Below are positions 1-11,758 of a stretch of 64,000 bases of DNA, piece by piece. The stretch lies in the NCBI RefSeq assembly GCF_000241485.1, contig NZ_JH584241.1, positions 2,717,661-2,781,660 on the forward strand. The letters are read 5' to 3'. The notes under the pieces were generated by a model. That model worked only from the letters and a program-made list of their open reading frames with translations. It did no database searches and was not told the origin of the DNA. The translations under genes were made by a program, and so were the position numbers. Within the stretch, counting starts at the first letter, position 1. Every line of letters starts with the position of its first letter. The DNA is from Sphingomonas sp. PAMC 26605 (GTDB taxonomy: Bacteria > Pseudomonadota > Alphaproteobacteria > Sphingomonadales > Sphingomonadaceae).

Positions 1-3
1 CTG

Positions 4-98
4 AAAGGGAGGGGCTGGGGGTGGGTCGGCCCGTGGTCGGGCGGAAGAGTATTACGGAGAGCAACCCACCCCCAACCCCTCCCTTCCAGGGAGGGGAG
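4..98. repeat. Palindromic intergenic repeat, G/C-tract type (copy 1)
   Basis: The left arm is a purine-rich tract (GGGAGGGGCTGGGGGTGGGT) and the right arm its complement, separated by about 40 bases. A second small hairpin around CTCCCttCCAGGGAG closes the right end. The same type recurs at 26616-26725. The right end supplies the purine-rich sequence just upstream of the addA start, so the repeat appears to double as its ribosome binding site. Confidence 0.7.
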
Positions 99-105
99 TA
101 TTTAA

Positions 106-3100
106 ATGACCGCCCCCCACACCCGCCGCCCGCTGCCGATCCTCAAGGACCAGCAGGCGCGCGCCAGCGACCCCGGCGGGCACGTCTGGCTCTCCGCCTC
201 GGCCGGCACCGGCAAGACGCAGGTGCTCACCGCGCGCGTCTTTCGCCTCCTGCTGACCGGCGTCGATCCGAGCGCGATCCTGTGCCTCACCTTCACCAAG
301 GCGGGCGCCGCCGAAATGGCGGGGCGGATCAGCGAGCGTCTCGCAGCCTGGGTGCGCATGCCCGATCCCGATCTGGCGGGGGATCTCAACGCGCTGGGCG
401 AAGACCCGTCGCCTGCGCTCAAGCAACGCGCGCGCACGTTGTTCGCACGCGTGCTCGATTCGCCCGGCGGCGGGATCCGCATCCAGACGATCCACGGTTT
501 CTGCCAGAGCCTGCTCGCCGCCTTCCCGGTCGAGGCGGGGCTCGTCCCCGGCTTCCGCCCGATCGAGGCGCGCGAGGAAGCGGTGATGGCGCGCGATGCG
601 CTCGCCGAGATGCTTGTCGCGGCCGAAACCGAGGGCCGCGAGGCGCCGGTCGCGACCGTAGGCGCGCTGAGCCTGCGGCTCGGCGAGGGCGAGGCCGAGA
701 AGTTCCTGCTGGCCTGCGCGCGCGCGCCGGCGGCGATGGCCGAACTGCCAATGGGAGACGGCGTGCGGCCGTTTCTGCGCCGCGCGCTCGATTTGCCCCA
801 AGGCGAGATCGAAGCCGAGATCGCGGCGGCGTGCAGCGACGAGTCGTTCGATTTTGAGTCGCTCGACACGCTCGGCGGAATGAACACGTCGTGGGGAACA
901 AAAAAAGGGCTCGAACGCGCGTCGACGATTTCCGCGTGGTTGGATGCTTCTCCCACCGAGCGCGCCGTAACCCTAGGCGAACTCCACAAAGTTTGGGCCA
1001 CGACCGCACCAGCCTTGCGCTCCTTTGCGAAGGGGCAAGCGCCGCAAGTCCCTGACTATGCTGAGTTGGCCACTGGCCTATACGACACGTGCGACTTTCT
1101 GTTGAGCTTGCGGAGCCGCGCCGCTTATGCCGATCTGCTCGCCGATGCACTGGCGGTCGGACGCGACTATGCGGTCACCTATGAGAGGGCGAAACGCCGG
1201 CTCGGCGCGGTCGATTTCGACGATCTGATCCGCGCGACGATCGCATTGCTCCAACAGCCCGGGATGGGCGAATGGGTGCGCTACAAGCTCGACCAGGCGA
1301 CCGATCACGTCCTGATCGACGAGGCGCAGGACACCAATCCCGCGCAATGGGCGATCATCCGCGCGCTGGCGGAAGAGTTCTTCGCCGGCGAGGGGGCGCA
1401 TGGCGACCGGGTGCGCACGCTCTTCACGGTGGGCGATTTCAAGCAGGCGATCTTCGGCTTCCAGGGAACCGCGCCGAAATATTTCCGGGCGGCCGAACTC
1501 CATTTCGAGACGCTCGCGCGGAGTGCCTGGGCCGCGGACGAGGACGAACGCAATCGCACCGGGATCGAGCGCGCGCGGCCGTGGCACCAGCTGTCGCTGA
1601 CGCAATCGTTCCGCTCGACCCGGCCGGTGCTCGAATTCGTCGATGCCGCGATCGAGGCGCTGCCCGAACCCGGATTGGGCGCGATCGCCGATCGCGAGGT
1701 GCATGCGAGCGAAGTGCCGGGGCCGGGCACCGTCACGCTGTGGCCGCTCGTCGTCGCGGGCGGCAGCGACGAGGACGAGGAGAGCTGGATCTCCGATTCG
1801 ACGCGCGCGCTCGCGCGGCAGATCGCGCGGACGATCAAGGGCTGGATCGGCACGCTGATGCTCGAGAGCAAGGGGCGGACGCTGCGGCCCGAGGACATCA
1901 TGATCCTCGTCAAGCGCCGCGGCGAGCTCGCCTCGCTGATCGTCGCGCGGCTGTATGCCGAGGGCGTGCCCGTGGCGGGAGTCGACCGGCTGCGGCTTAA
2001 CGCGCCGCTATCGGTGCAGGATCTGCTCGCCGCGATCCGCTTCGTGCTCCAGCCGGCCGACGATCTGTCGCTTGCCGCGCTGCTCGTCTCGCCGCTGATC
2101 GGGTGGAGCCAGGAGCGGCTGATGCGCGCGGCGCCGCCGCGCACCGGGAGCCTGTGGCGGCACATCGCGGCGACCGAACCGCGCGCCGACATCGCGCCGT
2201 TGTTTAATATGCTGGCGCGCGCCGATATCGCGACGCCCTATCAGTTTCTGGAAGAGCTGCTGTCGGGGCCGCTCGGCGGGCGGCGCAATCTGGTGCGGCG
2301 GCTGGGGCAGGAAGCGCGCGACCCGATCGAGGAACTGCTCAGCGCCGCGCTCGATTTCGAATCGCTCGGCACGCCTTCGCTGCAGCGCTTCCTCGACTGG
2401 TTCGATCGCGGCGAGGTCGAGATCAAGCGCGATCCGTCGGCCCCGCTCGATGCGGTGCGCGTCATGACCGCGCACGGCGCCAAGGGGCTGCAGGCGCCGC
2501 TGGTGATCCTGGCCGACGCAGCGGTCGATCCGACGCGCTCGCCGCGCTCGACGCTCAACTGGCGCGCGGGCGACATGGCAAACGAATTGCCGGTGATCCG
2601 CCCGCGCAAAGGCGAGGCGACCGGGCCGCTGGCGGCGCTGGTCGAGGAGACCGCCGCGCGCGATCTCGAGGAGCATTGGCGGCTGTTCTATGTCGCTGCG
2701 ACGCGCGCCGAGGAGCGGCTGGTGATCGCCGGATCGGTTGGCCCGAGCGCCAAGGGGCTGGCACCCGAACACAGCTGGTACGCCGCCGCCGACCGCGCGA
2801 TGGCCGCGCTCGGCGTCGAAGGCGAGGGCGCGCGCGATTTTGCCGGGCGCGTGCCGCAACGGCCCGTCGCGCCCGATCGTCGCGCAGCGCAGGGCAGCTC
2901 GGCGGTCGAGCCGGTTCCCGACTGGGCGCTGCGCCCGGCGCCGCAGGAGGCGCGCCCGCCGCGGCCGCTCGCGCCGTCGTCGCTCGGCGAGGATGTCGTC
3001 GCCGATGCCCCGCCGAGCCCTGCGATGCGCGCTGCGGCGGAGCGCGGGCGGCTGATCCATGCGTTGTTCGAACGCCTGCCCGCGGTCGCGCCAGCGGTGC

Positions 3101-3552
3101 GCGCCGACGCGGCGGATCGCTGGCTGGCGCAGGCCGGGGCCGTCGCCTCGGCGCAGGAACGCGCGGCTCTCGTTGCGCCGGTGCTCGCGGTCCTCGACGA
3201 TCCAGCGCTCGCCGAGCTGTTCGGTCCGCAGGCGCTCGCCGAAGCGCCGATCGCCGCGGTGCTGCGCGACGGGTTCGTCGTGTCGGGAACGGTCGACCGG
3301 CTGCTCGTCACGCCCGACCTCATCCGCGTGGTGGATTTCAAGACCGGGCGCGCGGTGCCGGCGGGGCTGGCCGACGTGCCGGTGTACCATCTCAAGCAGA
3401 TGGCCGCCTATGTCGCCGCGCTCGCGGTGATCTTCCCGCAGCGGCGCGTGGAGGCGGCGTTGCTCTATACCAGTGGCCCCACGCTGCACGTGCTGCCCGA
3501 CGACCTGCTGGCCACGCACAAGCCTGGCTTTGCGGGCGTGGAGCAAAGCTAG
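106..3552 (+). CDS. addA: Double-strand break repair helicase/nuclease AddA
   Basis: This 1148-aa protein is the helicase-nuclease subunit of AddAB, which resects double-strand breaks to load RecA. Visible UvrD-type motifs in order are: Walker A (SASAGTGKT) near residue 30, the DEAQDTN helicase box near 405, [35 protein letters not shown], and [12 protein letters not shown] near 865. The C-terminus has a PD-(D/E)XK nuclease ([12 protein letters not shown], then VVDFKTGR and QMAAYVAAL), as expected for AddA. The ATG at 106 follows a GGAGGGGAG tract at the edge of a palindromic repeat. addB usually lies immediately upstream and would be outside the window. Length matches the family. Confidence 0.95.
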   Translation: MTAPHTRRPLPILKDQQARASDPGGHVWLSASAGTGKTQVLTARVFRLLLTGVDPSAILCLTFTKAGAAEMAGRISERLAAWVRMPDPDLAGDLNALGEDPSPALKQRARTLFARVLDSPGGGIRIQTIHGFCQSLLAAFPVEAGLVPGFRPIEAREEAVMARDALAEMLVAAETEGREAPVATVGALSLRLGEGEAEKFLLACARAPAAMAELPMGDGVRPFLRRALDLPQGEIEAEIAAACSDESFDFESLDTLGGMNTSWGTKKGLERASTISAWLDASPTERAVTLGELHKVWATTAPALRSFAKGQAPQVPDYAELATGLYDTCDFLLSLRSRAAYADLLADALAVGRDYAVTYERAKRRLGAVDFDDLIRATIALLQQPGMGEWVRYKLDQATDHVLIDEAQDTNPAQWAIIRALAEEFFAGEGAHGDRVRTLFTVGDFKQAIFGFQGTAPKYFRAAELHFETLARSAWAADEDERNRTGIERARPWHQLSLTQSFRSTRPVLEFVDAAIEALPEPGLGAIADREVHASEVPGPGTVTLWPLVVAGGSDEDEESWISDSTRALARQIARTIKGWIGTLMLESKGRTLRPEDIMILVKRRGELASLIVARLYAEGVPVAGVDRLRLNAPLSVQDLLAAIRFVLQPADDLSLAALLVSPLIGWSQERLMRAAPPRTGSLWRHIAATEPRADIAPLFNMLARADIATPYQFLEELLSGPLGGRRNLVRRLGQEARDPIEELLSAALDFESLGTPSLQRFLDWFDRGEVEIKRDPSAPLDAVRVMTAHGAKGLQAPLVILADAAVDPTRSPRSTLNWRAGDMANELPVIRPRKGEATGPLAALVEETAARDLEEHWRLFYVAATRAEERLVIAGSVGPSAKGLAPEHSWYAAADRAMAALGVEGEGARDFAGRVPQRPVAPDRRAAQGSSAVEPVPDWALRPAPQEARPPRPLAPSSLGEDVVADAPPSPAMRAAAERGRLIHALFERLPAVAPAVRADAADRWLAQAGAVASAQERAALVAPVLAVLDDPALAELFGPQALAEAPIAAVLRDGFVVSGTVDRLLVTPDLIRVVDFKTGRAVPAGLADVPVYHLKQMAAYVAALAVIFPQRRVEAALLYTSGPTLHVLPDDLLATHKPGFAGVEQS

Positions 3553-3617
3553 CGGGCAGGCGCTTGAGTGTACGGCGCGCGCATCCTATCTCTGCATCGA
3601 CACGAAGGAGTTTCACC

Positions 3618-3941
3618 ATGGCGACCAAGAAGATCACCGACGCGAGCTGGGAAGCCGACGTCACCAACGCGACCGGCCCGGTGCTCGTCGATTTCTGGGC
3701 GGAATGGTGCGGCCCGTGCAAGATGATCGGGCCGAGCCTCGAGGAAATCTCCGAGGAGCTCGGCGAGCAGGTGACGATCGCCAAGCTGAACATCGACGAC
3801 AATCCCGATGCGCCCGGCAAGTACGGCGTGCGCGGGATCCCGACGATGATCCTGTTCAAGAACGGCGCGCCTGCCGCGACCAAGGTCGGCGCCGAGCCCA
3901 AGGGCCGGTTGAAGGCCTGGCTCGAGGGCGAACTCGCCTGA
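3618..3941 (+). CDS. trxA: Thioredoxin
   Basis: A 107-aa classical thioredoxin, the cytoplasmic protein disulfide reductant recycled by thioredoxin reductase. The redox motif WCGPC is at residues 30-34, with the conserved cis-proline segment GIPTMILF near 72. Length is typical and there is no signal peptide. The ATG at 3618 follows AAGGAG at 3604-3609 with good spacing. It lies 65 bases after addA, an arrangement common in sphingomonads. Confidence 0.97.
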   Translation: MATKKITDASWEADVTNATGPVLVDFWAEWCGPCKMIGPSLEEISEELGEQVTIAKLNIDDNPDAPGKYGVRGIPTMILFKNGAPAATKVGAEPKGRLKAWLEGELA

Positions 3942-4035
3942 TGGCGTTCGCCGTCGCTTTGCGGTAGGATTGCCGATGGCGACGGCGATCGGACACAATC
4001 GAAGCGGCCACCGCGCCAATTTCAGCGGGGGCAGC

Positions 4036-4320
4036 ATGTACGCCATCGTGTTCGATCTTGATACCAATCTGCTCGAGCAGACCTACCCCAATGCGTCCTG
4101 GCGCAATGCCTATGCGGATGTGCGGCGCGTGCTTGAGCAGCGCGGGTTCGACTGGCAACAGGGGTCGACCTATTTCGGCAACGATCGTGTAACCGCGGTC
4201 GATTGCGTCCTGGTCGTGCAGGAGCTCAAGCGCAGCTTCAATTGGTTTCAACCCTCGGTCCGCGACATTCGGATGTTGCGCATCGAGGAGAATAACGATC
4301 TCTCGCCGGCGCTTGATTAG
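4036..4320 (+). CDS. vapD: VapD-family endoribonuclease-like protein (orphan)
   Basis: This 94-aa protein begins MYAIVFDLDTNLLEQTYPN and ends with the block RDIRMLRIEENNDLSPAL, characteristic of virulence-associated protein D. The family has a ferredoxin-like, Cas2-related fold, and characterised members cleave RNA. The ATG at 4036 is preferred over an in-frame ATG at 3970, because family members begin at this MYAI. The 95-base gap to trxA is too short for a VapX-type antitoxin gene, so no partner is visible. Its stop overlaps the stop of the convergent GST-like gene by a few bases. Cellular role here is unknown. Confidence 0.85.
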   Translation: MYAIVFDLDTNLLEQTYPNASWRNAYADVRRVLEQRGFDWQQGSTYFGNDRVTAVDCVLVVQELKRSFNWFQPSVRDIRMLRIEENNDLSPALD

Positions 4321-5222
4321 GCCGGCGCGAGGATCTGCCCGATCCGCGGGAAATGGACCGCGACCTGCCCGACCTGCGGATCGTCGCGCAGCAGCACGAT
4401 CTCACGCTGTGTCAGGCGCAGGAGCGCGCCGGCAACCGGATCCGCACCTGGATCCTCGGTCCTGACGGTGACCGCTTGGCCGGCCGCGAAAATGCTGTCG
4501 GGCTGGATGGCAGCGATCGTGGTCGGCGCGGCGTCGCGCGCGATGGCGAGCGCCTCCGCCGCAGACAGGTCGCTCGGCGTGCCATGGCCGATTGCGGTGA
4601 CGCGCTCGAACCAGGCGGCGAGATGCGGCAGGCGGGCGGTGCGCGCGTCCTTCATCCCGAAAATACCGTGGAACCACAGGTTCATCGCTGCGGCGCAATC
4701 GGCATAGCCCGGCGCGTCGCCGCCGAGGAATGCGCGCCCGTCGCTCAGCGCATCGTCGAGCCGCGCGAGCCAGGCGGTGAATTGTGCGAGCAGATGCGGC
4801 GCCGCCTTGGCGACGCGCTGGCGTTCGAAGCCGAACAGCTTCTTGCGATCATCGAAGAAGGCGTCGGGGATGCGGTCGAGAAACGGCGCCATGCCCGAGC
4901 CGACCGCCTGGCTGAAGGTCGCGCCGCCCGCCTGAAGCGCGAGCACTGCGTGCAACCGCCCGAGCGGGGCGGGGAACAGGCTCGGTCCGGGCAGCGCGGC
5001 CTCGATCGCCTCGATCGCGATCGCCGTGTCGCAATAGATGTCGGCGCCGATCTGCAGCACCGGCGTCTTGCGATAGCCGCCGGTGAGCGGGGTGAGATCG
5101 GGCTTGGGGGCGATGTCGGGGATGATCACCGAGCGCCACGCCGCCCCCTTGATGCCGAGCGCGATCCGCAGCAGCTCGCTATAGGGCGAGCGCGGATAAT
5201 GGTGGAGGATGATCTCGGACAT
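4317..5222 (-). CDS. Glutathione S-transferase family protein
   Basis: A 301-aa protein with an N-terminal thioredoxin-fold GST domain (EIILHHYPRSPYSELLRIALG, then KTPVLQIGADIYCDTAIAIEAI near residues 50-70) and an all-helical C-terminal domain to about residue 215. About 85 further residues form an extra C-terminal module seen in a subset of bacterial GST-like proteins. The substrate cannot be told from sequence. It stands alone, convergent with vapD and 44 bases downstream of argJ on the same strand. Confidence 0.85.
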   Translation of the reverse strand: MSEIILHHYPRSPYSELLRIALGIKGAAWRSVIIPDIAPKPDLTPLTGGYRKTPVLQIGADIYCDTAIAIEAIEAALPGPSLFPAPLGRLHAVLALQAGGATFSQAVGSGMAPFLDRIPDAFFDDRKKLFGFERQRVAKAAPHLLAQFTAWLARLDDALSDGRAFLGGDAPGYADCAAAMNLWFHGIFGMKDARTARLPHLAAWFERVTAIGHGTPSDLSAAEALAIARDAAPTTIAAIQPDSIFAAGQAVTVRTEDPGADPVAGALLRLTQREIVLLRDDPQVGQVAVHFPRIGQILAPA

Positions 5223-5266
5223 CGTGGCTCTCCTGTCGCGCGGCTATGGTGTTTCCCGAGCGAGGC

Positions 5267-6493
5267 TCAGCTCCGATAGTCCGCGTTGATCGAGATGTAG
5301 CCGTGCGTCAGGTCGCACGTCCAGACCGTCGCCTGCCCATCGCCGAGGCCGAGATCGACGCCGATCTCGATATCCTGCCCCTTGAGATGCGCCGCGACCG
5401 GAGCCTCGTCATAGCCGACCACCGCGAGGCCGCCTTGCGCGACCTGCGTGTCGCCGAAGCGGATCGCGAGCAAATCGCGCTCGGCCGGTTCGCCGGCCTT
5501 GCCGACCGCCATCACGACGCGGCCCCAATTCGCGTCCTCGCCGGCGATCGCGGTCTTGACCAAGGGCGAGTTGGCGATGCTGAGCGCGATCGTGCGTGCG
5601 CTGGCGTCGCTCTCCGCGCCCGTCACCGCGATCTCGATGAACTTGGTCGCGCCTTCGCCGTCGCGCACGACAAGCTGCGCGAGTTGCAGGCACAGGTCGG
5701 ACAGCGCCGCGCGGAAGGCGTCGGCGCCGGCATCCTCGGCATCGGCGAGCGGCGCGTTGCCCGCCTTGCCGGTCGCGAAGGCGAGCACAGAGTCGCTCGT
5801 CGAGGTGTCGCTGTCGACGGTGATGCACGAGAAGCTCGCGCGGTTCGCTTCGCTGAGTGCGGCTTGCAGGAAGGCGGGCTCGACCGCGGCGTCGGTGAAG
5901 ATGAAGCCGAGCATCGTCGCCATGTCGGGCGCGATCATCCCCGAGCCCTTGATGATGCCGACGAGCGTCACGGTGCGCCCATCGATCACCGCGGTCGTCA
6001 TCGCCGCCTTGGCGAAGGTGTCGGTCGTGCCGATCGTGTTGGTCGCCTCTTCCCAAGAGCACGGCGCGGCGGCGAAGGCCATGTCGAGCCCGGCCTCGGC
6101 CTTGTCGATCGGTAGCGGGACGCCGATCACGCCGGTCGAGGCGACGAACACGTCGGACGGCCGGCAGCCGAGCTGCCCCGCCGCGCGCGCCGCGATCGCC
6201 TCGACCGCGGCGCGACCGCGTGCGCCGGTAAAGGCGTTGGCGTTGCCGGCGTTGACCACCATCGCGCGCGCCTGGCCCAGCACGAGAGCCGCGCGGCACC
6301 ATTCGACCTCGGGCGAGGGGCATTTGCTCTGCGTCAGTACGCCCGCGACGCTGGTGCCCGGATCGAGCGTGATCAAGGTCAGGTCGGTGCGCTCCCACGC
6401 CTTGTAGCCGGCGCGCGCGACACGCGGCGTGACGCCGGCAATCTGCGGCAGCAGCGGGAAGGGGCGGGCGAGCGGGGAGCGCGGGCTGGTCAT
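5267..6493 (-). CDS. argJ: Bifunctional glutamate N-acetyltransferase/amino-acid acetyltransferase ArgJ
   Basis: This 408-aa enzyme transfers the acetyl group from N-acetylornithine to glutamate, closing the cyclic arginine pathway, and in many species also makes acetylglutamate from acetyl-CoA. The self-cleavage block KGSGMIAPDMATMLGF is present, with the nucleophile Thr at about residue 193 exposed after cleavage of the Ala-Thr bond. Upstream blocks TQSKCPSPEVEWC and NAGNANAFTG are also typical. The start at 6493 (MTSPRSPLARPF) gives the usual family length, so the longer in-frame extension is not used. Confidence 0.96.
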   Translation of the reverse strand: MTSPRSPLARPFPLLPQIAGVTPRVARAGYKAWERTDLTLITLDPGTSVAGVLTQSKCPSPEVEWCRAALVLGQARAMVVNAGNANAFTGARGRAAVEAIAARAAGQLGCRPSDVFVASTGVIGVPLPIDKAEAGLDMAFAAAPCSWEEATNTIGTTDTFAKAAMTTAVIDGRTVTLVGIIKGSGMIAPDMATMLGFIFTDAAVEPAFLQAALSEANRASFSCITVDSDTSTSDSVLAFATGKAGNAPLADAEDAGADAFRAALSDLCLQLAQLVVRDGEGATKFIEIAVTGAESDASARTIALSIANSPLVKTAIAGEDANWGRVVMAVGKAGEPAERDLLAIRFGDTQVAQGGLAVVGYDEAPVAAHLKGQDIEIGVDLGLGDGQATVWTCDLTHGYISINADYRS

Positions 6494-6531
6494 GGCGTTC
6501 TCATAGATGCCCGACCGCGCGGCGCAAAGGC

Positions 6532-6561
6532 GTGGCGCGCCCCGAATCGGAGCGCGCCACC
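6532..6561 (-). terminator. Candidate hairpin between the exported-protein gene and argJ
   Basis: A perfect 9-bp inverted repeat GTGGCGCGC...GCGCGCCAC with an 11-base loop lies just after the stop of the leftward gene 6565-7020 and before argJ. There is no T tract, so termination is only inferred. Confidence 0.35.
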
Positions 6562-6564
6562 GGT

Positions 6565-7020
6565 TTATTTGGCGAACCTGACCTCGCCCCACAGCGCATC
6601 CTCGACGAACTGGCGATACTTCTCGTAGCCGGCGACCGCGGCCTTGCCGTCGGCCTCGCTCATCGTCGCGACGATTTCCTTCTCGATCATCTGGTCGCGC
6701 GCCTGATCGGGTTCGAGCATCGCGGCGCTGACATAATGCGTCTCGATCAGCACGCTGGGCGAACCCTTGGCGTAGCCGTAGCGGACGAGAAAGCGATAGT
6801 CGTCGATGATGCCGTGCTTCTTCATGATCTCGAAGCCGGGCACGTCGCTGCGCCGCAGCCCGGTCAGATACTCATCGACATGGTTGGGATCGACCTCGAC
6901 CGCGACGATCTCCCACACGCCCTTCTGCGGCGTGTAATCGACATATTGCTTGGCGATGGCGAGGTTGGACGACAGCAGCGCGGACGTGGCCGCGATGGCA
7001 CGGATCACTTTGCGAATCAT
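6565..7020 (-). CDS. Exported protein of unknown function
   Basis: A 151-aa protein with an N-terminal signal peptide (basic MIRKVIR, hydrophobic stretch, likely cleavage after LAIA near residue 23). The mature part is a single soluble domain (VWEIVAVEVDPNHVDEYLTGLRR), whose size and pattern recall small alpha/beta-barrel dimer proteins. That is only an impression, and I do not recognise the family. A 16-bp palindrome lies 50 bases upstream of the start (7070-7085). Confidence 0.75.
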   Translation of the reverse strand: MIRKVIRAIAATSALLSSNLAIAKQYVDYTPQKGVWEIVAVEVDPNHVDEYLTGLRRSDVPGFEIMKKHGIIDDYRFLVRYGYAKGSPSVLIETHYVSAAMLEPDQARDQMIEKEIVATMSEADGKAAVAGYEKYRQFVEDALWGEVRFAK

Positions 7021-7069
7021 GCGTGTTCCCCTGTTTAAGGAGACCGCTTGATCGCACCTTTTTCGGTTC

Positions 7070-7085
7070 GTTACGAGATCGTAAC
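7070..7085. promoter_or_regulatory. 16-bp palindromic candidate operator
   Basis: The sequence is GTTACGAGATCGTAAC: two perfect 7-bp arms around GA, in the 255-base gap between the leftward gene starting at 7020 and the rightward EF-hand gene at 7276. The short, nearly uninterrupted symmetry suits a dimeric repressor (TetR- or MarR-like) rather than an RNA hairpin. No regulator gene is adjacent. Confidence 0.4.
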
Positions 7086-7275
7086 ATGCGCGTGCCGGTC
7101 CGAAAGCGACCGTGCAGCGTTGGCGAAAGGCGCTTGGTGGTGGATCTCGCGCAAAATCACGCAATTGTGCTCGGTTTGTCGCGGCGGACGCTCCGCTCGT
7201 CGCAGGTGCAAGCAATCGCCTTCTTGCTGCCCCGTCTGGAGCGACTGTCGTGCGCGTCCCTAGGAGGTTTCGACG

Positions 7276-8100
7276 ATGCGCTTTTTCCTGTTGTCCTGCC
7301 TCGCTTTGAGCGTGACCGCCTGCGCAGCGGGCGGCGATCGTCCCGCACCGCGGCACGGCCCTCCGGGCGGCCGGTTCGGTGACCATCGCGGGCCGGGCAA
7401 CCCGCATGGCGGCGGCGAGCGCGGTCCGCGCGGGCGCCTGTTCGTCAGCCCGATGGGCGAGCCGTTCCGCGCCGAGGCGGGCGGGATCGACCCCGAGACA
7501 CGCTGGTTCGAAGCGGCCGACACCAATCACGACGGCGTTCTGTCGCCGGTTGAGTTCTCGGCCGATGCGATGCGCTTCTTCGCGCTGCTCGATCGCGCTC
7601 ATGATGGCGAGGTCGATCCCGACGATATCGACTATTACGAGTCCGAACTGCTCCCCGAGGTCCGCGTTGCCGCAGGGAGCGGCGGCGGTGGCGGCGGCGT
7701 GCGCTCGGGCGGGGGCGGCGGTCGTGGCGGCGGCCGGCGCGGCGGCGGTGGTGGGATCGGCGGCGGTGGCATCGGCGGTGGCGGCCGGCATGGCGGCGGC
7801 GCTGGCCAGGGTAGCGAGAGCGGCGGGGCTGCGGCTCCGCGCCAACCCGACGATTCGAAGGCGGGCGCGGCGCGCTACGGCCTGTTCGACTATCCCGAGC
7901 CGATCACCCCGCTCGACACCAATTTCAACCGCGGGATCAGCGCGGCCGAATTCCAAGCGGGCGCCGAGGCGCGTTTCGCATTGCTCGATCGCGCGCATGC
8001 GGGCGTGCTGCATCTCGCCGATCTGCCGCGCGTCTCGGCCGAAAGCTTCGCGCGGCCGCATCGCCCGGGCGGCCCGCGGCCGGCCCGCGACGAGGAATAG
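7276..8100 (+). CDS. EF-hand domain lipoprotein with glycine-rich linker
   Basis: A 274-aa protein with a lipoprotein signal (LALSVTAC, Cys at about residue 16). It has EF-hand-type calcium loops: DTNHDGVLSPVE is canonical, DRAHDGEVDPDD and DTNFNRGISAAE are weaker, and DRAHAGVLHLAD is degenerate. Between the two pairs lies a Gly-rich stretch of roughly 50 residues (about 134-185). AGGAGG at 7262-7267 precedes the ATG. It is probably an envelope-anchored calcium-binding protein of unknown role. Gly-rich repeats make the linker prone to length variation. Confidence 0.85.
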   Translation: MRFFLLSCLALSVTACAAGGDRPAPRHGPPGGRFGDHRGPGNPHGGGERGPRGRLFVSPMGEPFRAEAGGIDPETRWFEAADTNHDGVLSPVEFSADAMRFFALLDRAHDGEVDPDDIDYYESELLPEVRVAAGSGGGGGGVRSGGGGGRGGGRRGGGGGIGGGGIGGGGRHGGGAGQGSESGGAAAPRQPDDSKAGAARYGLFDYPEPITPLDTNFNRGISAAEFQAGAEARFALLDRAHAGVLHLADLPRVSAESFARPHRPGGPRPARDEE

Positions 8101-8106
8101 CGCCGA

Positions 8107-8148
8107 CGTGCAACGGGCGGCCATGCGGTTCGGACCGTCCGTTGCACG
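8107..8148 (+). terminator. Candidate terminator after the EF-hand lipoprotein gene
   Basis: A perfect 10-bp inverted repeat CGTGCAACGG...CCGTTGCACG with a 22-base loop lies 7 bases after the stop codon. There is no T tract, so it could also be a 3'-end stabilising structure. Confidence 0.4.
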
Positions 8149-8196
8149 ATCCGCCGCTGGACGTGCGCGCGGTTAGCTCCTAGATCGCCCGGAGCC

Positions 8197-8460
8197 ATGC
8201 CGTTTCTGCTGCTTCTCTCTGCCCTCCTGACCGCGCTCACCGGCGTGGTAAGTGGCGTGCGGCCGGTCGAGATCAGCGCGCAATGCCCCTTGGCGACCGC
8301 CGGCATCCAGCGTCTTGCGGTTACGGTCGCGCCGTTCGTGATGGGCCACCGGCATTTGCTCGGCGCGTTCGGGCTGAACGATAGCTTCGCGCTTGCCGCT
8401 TCGCTGCCCGCCCTGCTGTCGGCGGCCCCGCGGCTGTATCTGGATCGCCCACGGGCTTGA
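8197..8460 (+). CDS. Small exported or membrane protein of unknown function
   Basis: An 87-aa protein with a hydrophobic N-terminus (MPFLLLLSALLTALTGVVSG) resembling a signal peptide or anchor, followed by about 65 residues with one Cys. A GGAG precedes the ATG. It lies 86 bases upstream of secA on the same strand. I do not recognise it. Its placement and ribosome binding site favour a real gene. Confidence 0.5.
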   Translation: MPFLLLLSALLTALTGVVSGVRPVEISAQCPLATAGIQRLAVTVAPFVMGHRHLLGAFGLNDSFALAASLPALLSAAPRLYLDRPRA

Positions 8461-8546
8461 TCCGGGGGCGCTGACCGCGCTCGCCCGCTCTTCATCCTAT
8501 TCTGCGCAGCCTCGGCGCGCGCGTTCTTTTCGTACAGGAATTCCCC

Positions 8547-11282
<2,736 letters not shown>

Positions 11283-11289
11283 GCTCATT

Positions 11290-11322
11290 CCGGCGCGGTA
11301 CCCGATAAGGGCGCCGCGCCGG
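11290..11322 (+). terminator. Candidate secA terminator hairpin
   Basis: A perfect 9-bp GC inverted repeat (CCGGCGCGG...CCGCGCCGG) with a 15-base loop lies 8 bases after the secA stop. It lacks a T tract. Confidence 0.4.
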
Positions 11323-11335
11323 ATCGTTCGGAGCC

Positions 11336-11360
11336 GGAACGAATTGCGAAACCTCGGGTT
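11336..11360 (+). promoter_or_regulatory. Possible EcfG (general stress) promoter
   Basis: GGAAC, 16 bases, then GGTT, against the alphaproteobacterial EcfG consensus GGAAC-N16/17-CGTT (one mismatch). It lies 31 bases upstream of the small membrane-protein gene at 11391. The match is short and could be chance. Confidence 0.25.
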
Positions 11361-11390
11361 TGTTTCCCAGACGTAACAGGGAGACGAACA

Positions 11391-11639
11391 ATGAACGACA
11401 GAGATACCGACTCGCCGACCGTAACCGTGATCGAGCGCAAGGGCGGCGGTGGCGCCGCAATCTTGATCGGGATCGTGCTGCTCGTCGCGGTTGTGGTGGG
11501 CGCTTTCTACCTCTTCAATCGCAGCCAGAACGACAATATCCGCACCGATGCGATCTCGGGCGCGGCGGACAAGGTCGGCGATAGCGCGAAGAAGATCGGC
11601 GACAGCGCGTCGAAGGCGACCGACGAGGCTGCTAAGTAA
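11391..11639 (+). CDS. Small single-pass membrane protein with amphipathic tail
   Basis: An 82-aa protein with a hydrophilic N-terminus, one transmembrane helix (about residues 22-42: AAILIGIVLLVAVVVGAFYL), then a repetitive tail (KVGDSAKKIGDSASKATDEAAK) likely to form an amphipathic helix. Such KxGDxAxK repeats resemble small stress-associated, LEA/YtxH-like proteins. AGGGAG precedes the ATG. Its function is unknown. A possible stress promoter is noted upstream. Confidence 0.75.
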   Translation: MNDRDTDSPTVTVIERKGGGGAAILIGIVLLVAVVVGAFYLFNRSQNDNIRTDAISGAADKVGDSAKKIGDSASKATDEAAK

Positions 11640-11657
11640 GCGGTCGCCTCTCATCTG

Positions 11658-11754
11658 CCGTCACCCCGGCCTTGTGCCGGGGCCCACCGTGCCACGCGCA
11701 CACCCACGGCAATTCGCGCCGCGCGGTGGCCCCGGCACGAGGCCGGGGTGACGG
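11658..11754. repeat. Palindromic intergenic repeat (copy 2)
   Basis: CCGTCACCCCGGCCTTGTGC on the left mirrors GCACGAGGCCGGGGTGACGG on the right with almost complete complementarity. It lies between the small membrane gene and the end of mtgA, which are convergent, so it may also act as a bidirectional terminator. Confidence 0.7.
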
Positions 11755-11758
11755 GGGG

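Noticed and set aside
4-98. Repeats considered as a possible CRISPR array
   Set aside because: The palindromic elements are single, widely spaced units with different centres. There are no regularly spaced direct repeats, and no cas genes are in the window. VapD has only a Cas2-like fold.
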